From contig CALFGU010000009.1 of assembly GCA_937877685.1 (NCBI GenBank), positions 1-8,025 on the forward strand: a stretch of DNA of 8,025 nt, written 5' to 3'. The notes beneath the pieces were generated by a model. The model had not been told where the DNA came from. It saw only the letters and a program-made list of their open reading frames with translations, and ran no database searches. Numbering within the stretch: the first letter of the stretch is position 1; the number at the start of each line of letters is the position of its first letter. The position numbers and the translations under genes were made by a program. The DNA comes from an uncultured Prevotella sp. Its GTDB lineage: Bacteria > Bacteroidota > Bacteroidia > Bacteroidales > Bacteroidaceae. Shown here piece by piece: positions 5,740-8,025 of the stretch.

Positions 5740-5906
5740 TCCACGTGGGTGTATTATACCCGTATGCATGTCAGCCAGTATTGGCTGACAGCATACAGCG
5801 TTTATAATACCTTCGGCGTGGGCTGGCTAAGTTGCTTATCTTGATGTGCGGGCAATGCGAAGGCCTTGGATGGAGATAAGCGCGAGAGTTTCCCCACGTC
5901 TTTTTT
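5740..5906 (+). ncRNA. Candidate structured RNA or attenuator leader ending in a terminator
   Basis: This 167-nt stretch folds into a compact design. The closing stem is ACGTGGG (5743-5749) with CCCACGT (5893-5899), followed by C and six T's (5901-5906). Inside are a 23-bp hairpin (5751-5810) and a second stem, GCTTATCT (5834-5841) with AGATAAGC (5874-5881). A competing partner for the 3' arm, CGTGGG at 5817-5822, could form a shorter terminator stem around the second hairpin. The region ends 72 nt before the BspA-like start codon, and no clear promoter lies between. It could be a 5' leader that attenuates that gene, or an independent small RNA. It matches no RNA class I recognise: I see no tmRNA, RNase P, SRP or 6S hallmarks. 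Confidence 0.4.
5751..5810. repeat. 23-bp interrupted dyad
   Basis: GTATTATA (5751-5758), GTATGC (5762-5767) and TGTCAGCCA (5769-5777) pair in order with TGGCTGACA (5782-5790), GCATAC (5791-5796) and TATAATAC (5803-5810) around a GTAT loop. Interruptions are one bulged A (5768) and an internal loop of 3 against 6 nt. Confidence 0.85.
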
Positions 5907-5978
5907 GTATCCCTTCGGTTGAGAGGTTATTCATATTCGGATTATCAAAAAATAGTGTATAACCATAAAATTCCAATT

Positions 5979-7892
5979 ATGAAAAAGTACAAATCTTTAT
6001 TGCTGGCAGTAATCGGATTGCTGTGCAGTGTGAGTGTGAGTGCCGAGGACTTTGAGGTCGATGGCATTTATTATAACATTACGTCGTCAACGAATATGAC
6101 GGTGGAGGTGACTTATCGTGGAAACAGCTACAATTCTTATTCCAATGAATATTCAGGTGCTGTAAATATTCCCGAATCAGTGACCTATAATGGGAATACC
6201 TACAGTGTGACTAGCATTGGGTTCAGAGCTTTCTATGATTGCTCTGCTTTGACTTCTGTGGTAATTCCTAACAGTGTGACCCGCATTGGGGATTATGCTT
6301 TCTATGGTTGCTCTGCTCTGATTTCCGTGGTGATTCCTAACAGTGTGACCAGCATTGAGTGGGGAACTTTCTCAGGTTGTTCAAGTTTGACTTCTGTAGA
6401 GATTCCTAACAGTGTGACCAGCATTGGGACTTATGCTTTCCATGAATGCTCTGGTTTGACTTCTGTGGAGATTCCTAACAGTGTGACCAGCATTGGGTCT
6501 TTTGCTTTTTATGGTTGTTCAAGTTTGACATCTGTGAAGATTCCTAACAGTGTGACCCGCATTGGGGATTATGCTTTCTTTGAATGCTCAGGTTTGACAT
6601 CTGTAGTGATTCCTAACAGTGTGACCCGCATTGGGGAGAACGCTTTCTATGGTTGCTCAGGTTTGACTTCCGTGGTGATTCCTAATAGTGTGACCAGCAT
6701 TTTGCAAGGTGCATTCTCAGGTTGCTCAAGTTTGACTTCCGTGGTAATTCCTAACAGTTTGACCTACATTGCGCGTCATGCATTCTCAGGTTGCTCAAGT
6801 TTGACTTCCGTAGTGATTCCTAACAGTGTGACCAGCATTGGGGAGAGCGCTTTCCGTAATTGCTCCAGTTTAATATCTGTAGTGATTCCTAACAGTGTGA
6901 CCAGCATTGGGTTTTATGCTTTCCAAAATTGTTATAATCTTAAAGTCGTATTCAATAATTCAAGTTTTACCTTCGCAAAGGGTAGTTCGGATTATGGATA
7001 TATTGCATACTATGCGGAAGTGGTTTGCAACGGGTATGAGCAAGTAGATGACTTTATTTTTACAGAAGAAGGCGGTGCATGCTATCTACGAGCATATATA
7101 GGTGATAAAACAGAATTGGTGTTGCCTGCAAATTATAAAGGTGGTAATTATAGCATTGGGTCTTATGCTTTCTCAGGTTGCTCAAATTTGCAGTCGATAA
7201 CATTAGGGAATAGTGTCAAAAGGATTTACGGTAGTTGGAGTCACCTACAATTACGAACAATTATATGTTTAAATCCTAATGCTGTAGAGATAGACCAGGG
7301 GGGCTTCAGTATGAATACGTTTAATCATGCCGTAGTATATGTGCCAGAGGATAGCTACTGGAACTATGCTTATTCTAATTGGGGAGCATTTATCCACATT
7401 AAGGAAATGGTTACTCAAGCAAATAGTTTACAGTCACGCAAGGCTTATATGATTGCCGATAGCAAGGGCACGAACTTTAAGGTGTATGATGCGGAAAGGG
7501 ATGCCTTGAAGAATGTGGAGTACACGCATGCACTAGATGAGGAAAGTGAGGATTGCTGTTGGACGGTAATGAAGGAGAATGGCAATACTTACTTATACAA
7601 CTTGGGTGCGAAGAAGTTTGGCGTGGTGGGTGACAATGGTGCAATCACCTTGTCTGAAACGCCTGTTCATGTAGCCATTTCTGAAACGGAAGGTGGGTTA
7701 AGCATTAACGGTAATAACTGCATGTTTGTATTGAACAAGCATGTTGAAGTAGATGCTACAGATATTTCAGATGTGTTGCTGAATGGACAAGACGCAAAGA
7801 ATGCCCAAATTCATTCTTTGGATGGTCGTCGCCAGCAGACGCTGAAGCGTGGCGTAAATATTGTTAATGGCAAGAAGGTATTTGTACAGTAA
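5979..7892 (+). CDS. Secreted BspA-like leucine-rich-repeat protein
   Basis: A 637-residue exported protein of the BspA/LRR_5 type. The ATG at 5979 is chosen because it begins a clear signal peptide (MKKYKSLLLAVIGLLCSVSVSA, cleaved before EDFEVDG); a TTG 60 nt upstream would bury it. Residues 76-328 are eleven consecutive 23-residue repeats of the form SVTsIGxxAFxgCSsLTSVvIPN, each with one conserved cysteine, and a degenerate copy sits near 392. After about residue 490 comes a non-repeat region (AYMIADSKGTNFKVY, then CWTVMKENGNTYLYNLGAKK) resembling beta-rich tail domains of Prevotella exoproteins. The last 37 residues (601-637) contain HSLDGRR and a C-terminal NGKKVFVQ, a common terminal module in these bacteria that may serve surface sorting. 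BspA proteins can bind host matrix proteins or other bacteria; the ligand here is unknown. No Shine-Dalgarno is present. Confidence 0.93.
   Translation: MKKYKSLLLAVIGLLCSVSVSAEDFEVDGIYYNITSSTNMTVEVTYRGNSYNSYSNEYSGAVNIPESVTYNGNTYSVTSIGFRAFYDCSALTSVVIPNSVTRIGDYAFYGCSALISVVIPNSVTSIEWGTFSGCSSLTSVEIPNSVTSIGTYAFHECSGLTSVEIPNSVTSIGSFAFYGCSSLTSVKIPNSVTRIGDYAFFECSGLTSVVIPNSVTRIGENAFYGCSGLTSVVIPNSVTSILQGAFSGCSSLTSVVIPNSLTYIARHAFSGCSSLTSVVIPNSVTSIGESAFRNCSSLISVVIPNSVTSIGFYAFQNCYNLKVVFNNSSFTFAKGSSDYGYIAYYAEVVCNGYEQVDDFIFTEEGGACYLRAYIGDKTELVLPANYKGGNYSIGSYAFSGCSNLQSITLGNSVKRIYGSWSHLQLRTIICLNPNAVEIDQGGFSMNTFNHAVVYVPEDSYWNYAYSNWGAFIHIKEMVTQANSLQSRKAYMIADSKGTNFKVYDAERDALKNVEYTHALDEESEDCCWTVMKENGNTYLYNLGAKKFGVVGDNGAITLSETPVHVAISETEGGLSINGNNCMFVLNKHVEVDATDISDVLLNGQDAKNAQIHSLDGRRQQTLKRGVNIVNGKKVFVQ
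6204..6962 (+). repeat. Eleven 69-bp in-frame tandem repeats inside the BspA-like gene
   Basis: Units of exactly 69 bp start at 6204 and run without insertions or deletions to 6962. The segment ATTCCTAACAGTGTGACC recurs, with few changes, at 6264 and then every 69 bp to 6885. The AF..CS part of each unit is more variable. Such near-identical units are prone to slippage or recombination that would change repeat number in frame. Confidence 0.95.
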
Positions 7893-7898
7893 GAAAAG

Positions 7899-7939
7899 AA
7901 GAAACGGGCGGACCAAAATTTAGGTCTGCCCGTTTCTTT
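7899..7939 (+). terminator. Terminator of the BspA-like gene
   Basis: A 14-bp stem (7901-7914 with 7923-7936, one G-U pair, core ACGGGC/GCCCGT) has an 8-nt AT loop and is followed by TTT. A-rich sequence on the left could make it work on both strands. It starts 7-9 nt after the stop codon. Confidence 0.88.
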
Positions 7940-7961
7940 ATGTGAGGAAGTTGCTCCGGAT

Positions 7962-8015
7962 GGCGCTCTCCCCCCTGTTTATAGGGGGAGGGGACCGCCT
8001 TGGCGGTGAGGGGGT
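7962..8015. repeat. REP-like G/C-rich palindromic element at the right edge
   Basis: A C-run/G-run hairpin (CCCCCT 7971-7976 with AGGGGG 7983-7988, extended by CT/AG across a bulge) is followed immediately by the perfect palindrome ACCGCCTTGGCGGT (7994-8007) and a G-run (8009-8014). The composition differs sharply from the surroundings and looks like a dispersed extragenic repeat. It may continue past the window. Confidence 0.5.
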
Positions 8016-8025
8016 GCTAAAGAGC

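Noticed and set aside
5456..5788. Plus-strand open frame between the ATPase operon and the BspA-like gene
   Set aside because: It crosses the minus-strand promoter and ends inside the 23-bp dyad; its composition is not protein-like, and RNA structure explains the region better.
5751..5810. Invertible (phase-variable) promoter flanked by inverted repeats
   Set aside because: The arms are only 44 nt apart, the interior is itself palindromic and contains no TAnnTTTG box, so inversion would change nothing.
5740..5906. Retron ncRNA, tmRNA, RNase P RNA or SRP RNA
   Set aside because: No reverse transcriptase gene is in the window, and the conserved RNase P, SRP and tmRNA sequence hallmarks are absent.
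5919..5978. TTG start giving a 657-residue BspA-like protein
   Set aside because: The ATG at 5979 begins a textbook signal peptide; the extra 20 residues would hide it.
6204..6962. CRISPR-like or non-coding tandem array
   Set aside because: The repeats are contiguous 69-bp units in one reading frame that encode LRR_5 motifs, with no spacers.

Overview
The window looks like a chromosomal segment of a Bacteroidales bacterium, most likely a Prevotella-type organism. Three things suggest this. Promoters match the Bacteroidetes pattern (TTTG at -33, TAnnTTTG at -7). Shine-Dalgarno sequences are absent, with AT-rich or pyrimidine-rich leaders instead. There is also a BspA-like leucine-rich-repeat surface protein with a 'SLDGRR...NGKKV' tail. 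Family assignments rest on motifs read by eye; no database was searched.

Layout. (1) 1-334: the 3' end of a GH20 beta-N-acetylhexosaminidase gene, followed by a long-loop terminator. (2) 335-2367: pckA, the ATP-dependent PEP carboxykinase, with a near-consensus promoter, a hairpin at the predicted mRNA 5' end and a strong terminator; its codon use looks highly optimised. (3) 2368-5509, minus strand: an apparent three-gene operon read from a consensus promoter at 5477-5509. It encodes a small ABC/SMC-like AAA ATPase, then a DUF4435 (Toprim-like) protein, then a small secreted protein of unknown function, and it ends at a terminator at 2611-2658 facing pckA. (4) 5510-5978: a gene-free stretch with a 23-bp dyad, a second hairpin and a terminator-like 3' arm followed by six T's. 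It looks like a structured RNA or attenuator leader. (5) 5979-7892: a secreted BspA-like protein with eleven in-register 23-residue repeats, then a terminator and, at the right edge, a G/C-rich REP-like palindromic element.

How the genes fit together. PckA and the hexosaminidase are ordinary metabolism: CO2-fixing succinate fermentation and glycan degradation. The part most worth attention is the ATPase + DUF4435 pair. It has the same domain pairing and gene order as the PARIS anti-phage system (AriA ATPase sensor, AriB DUF4435/Toprim nuclease). The ATPase is short, the two genes are separated by 132 bp of repeats, and a secreted protein follows, so this may be a divergent PARIS relative or another ATPase/Toprim pair rather than canonical PARIS. 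The second notable element is the structured RNA region between the operon and the BspA-like gene.
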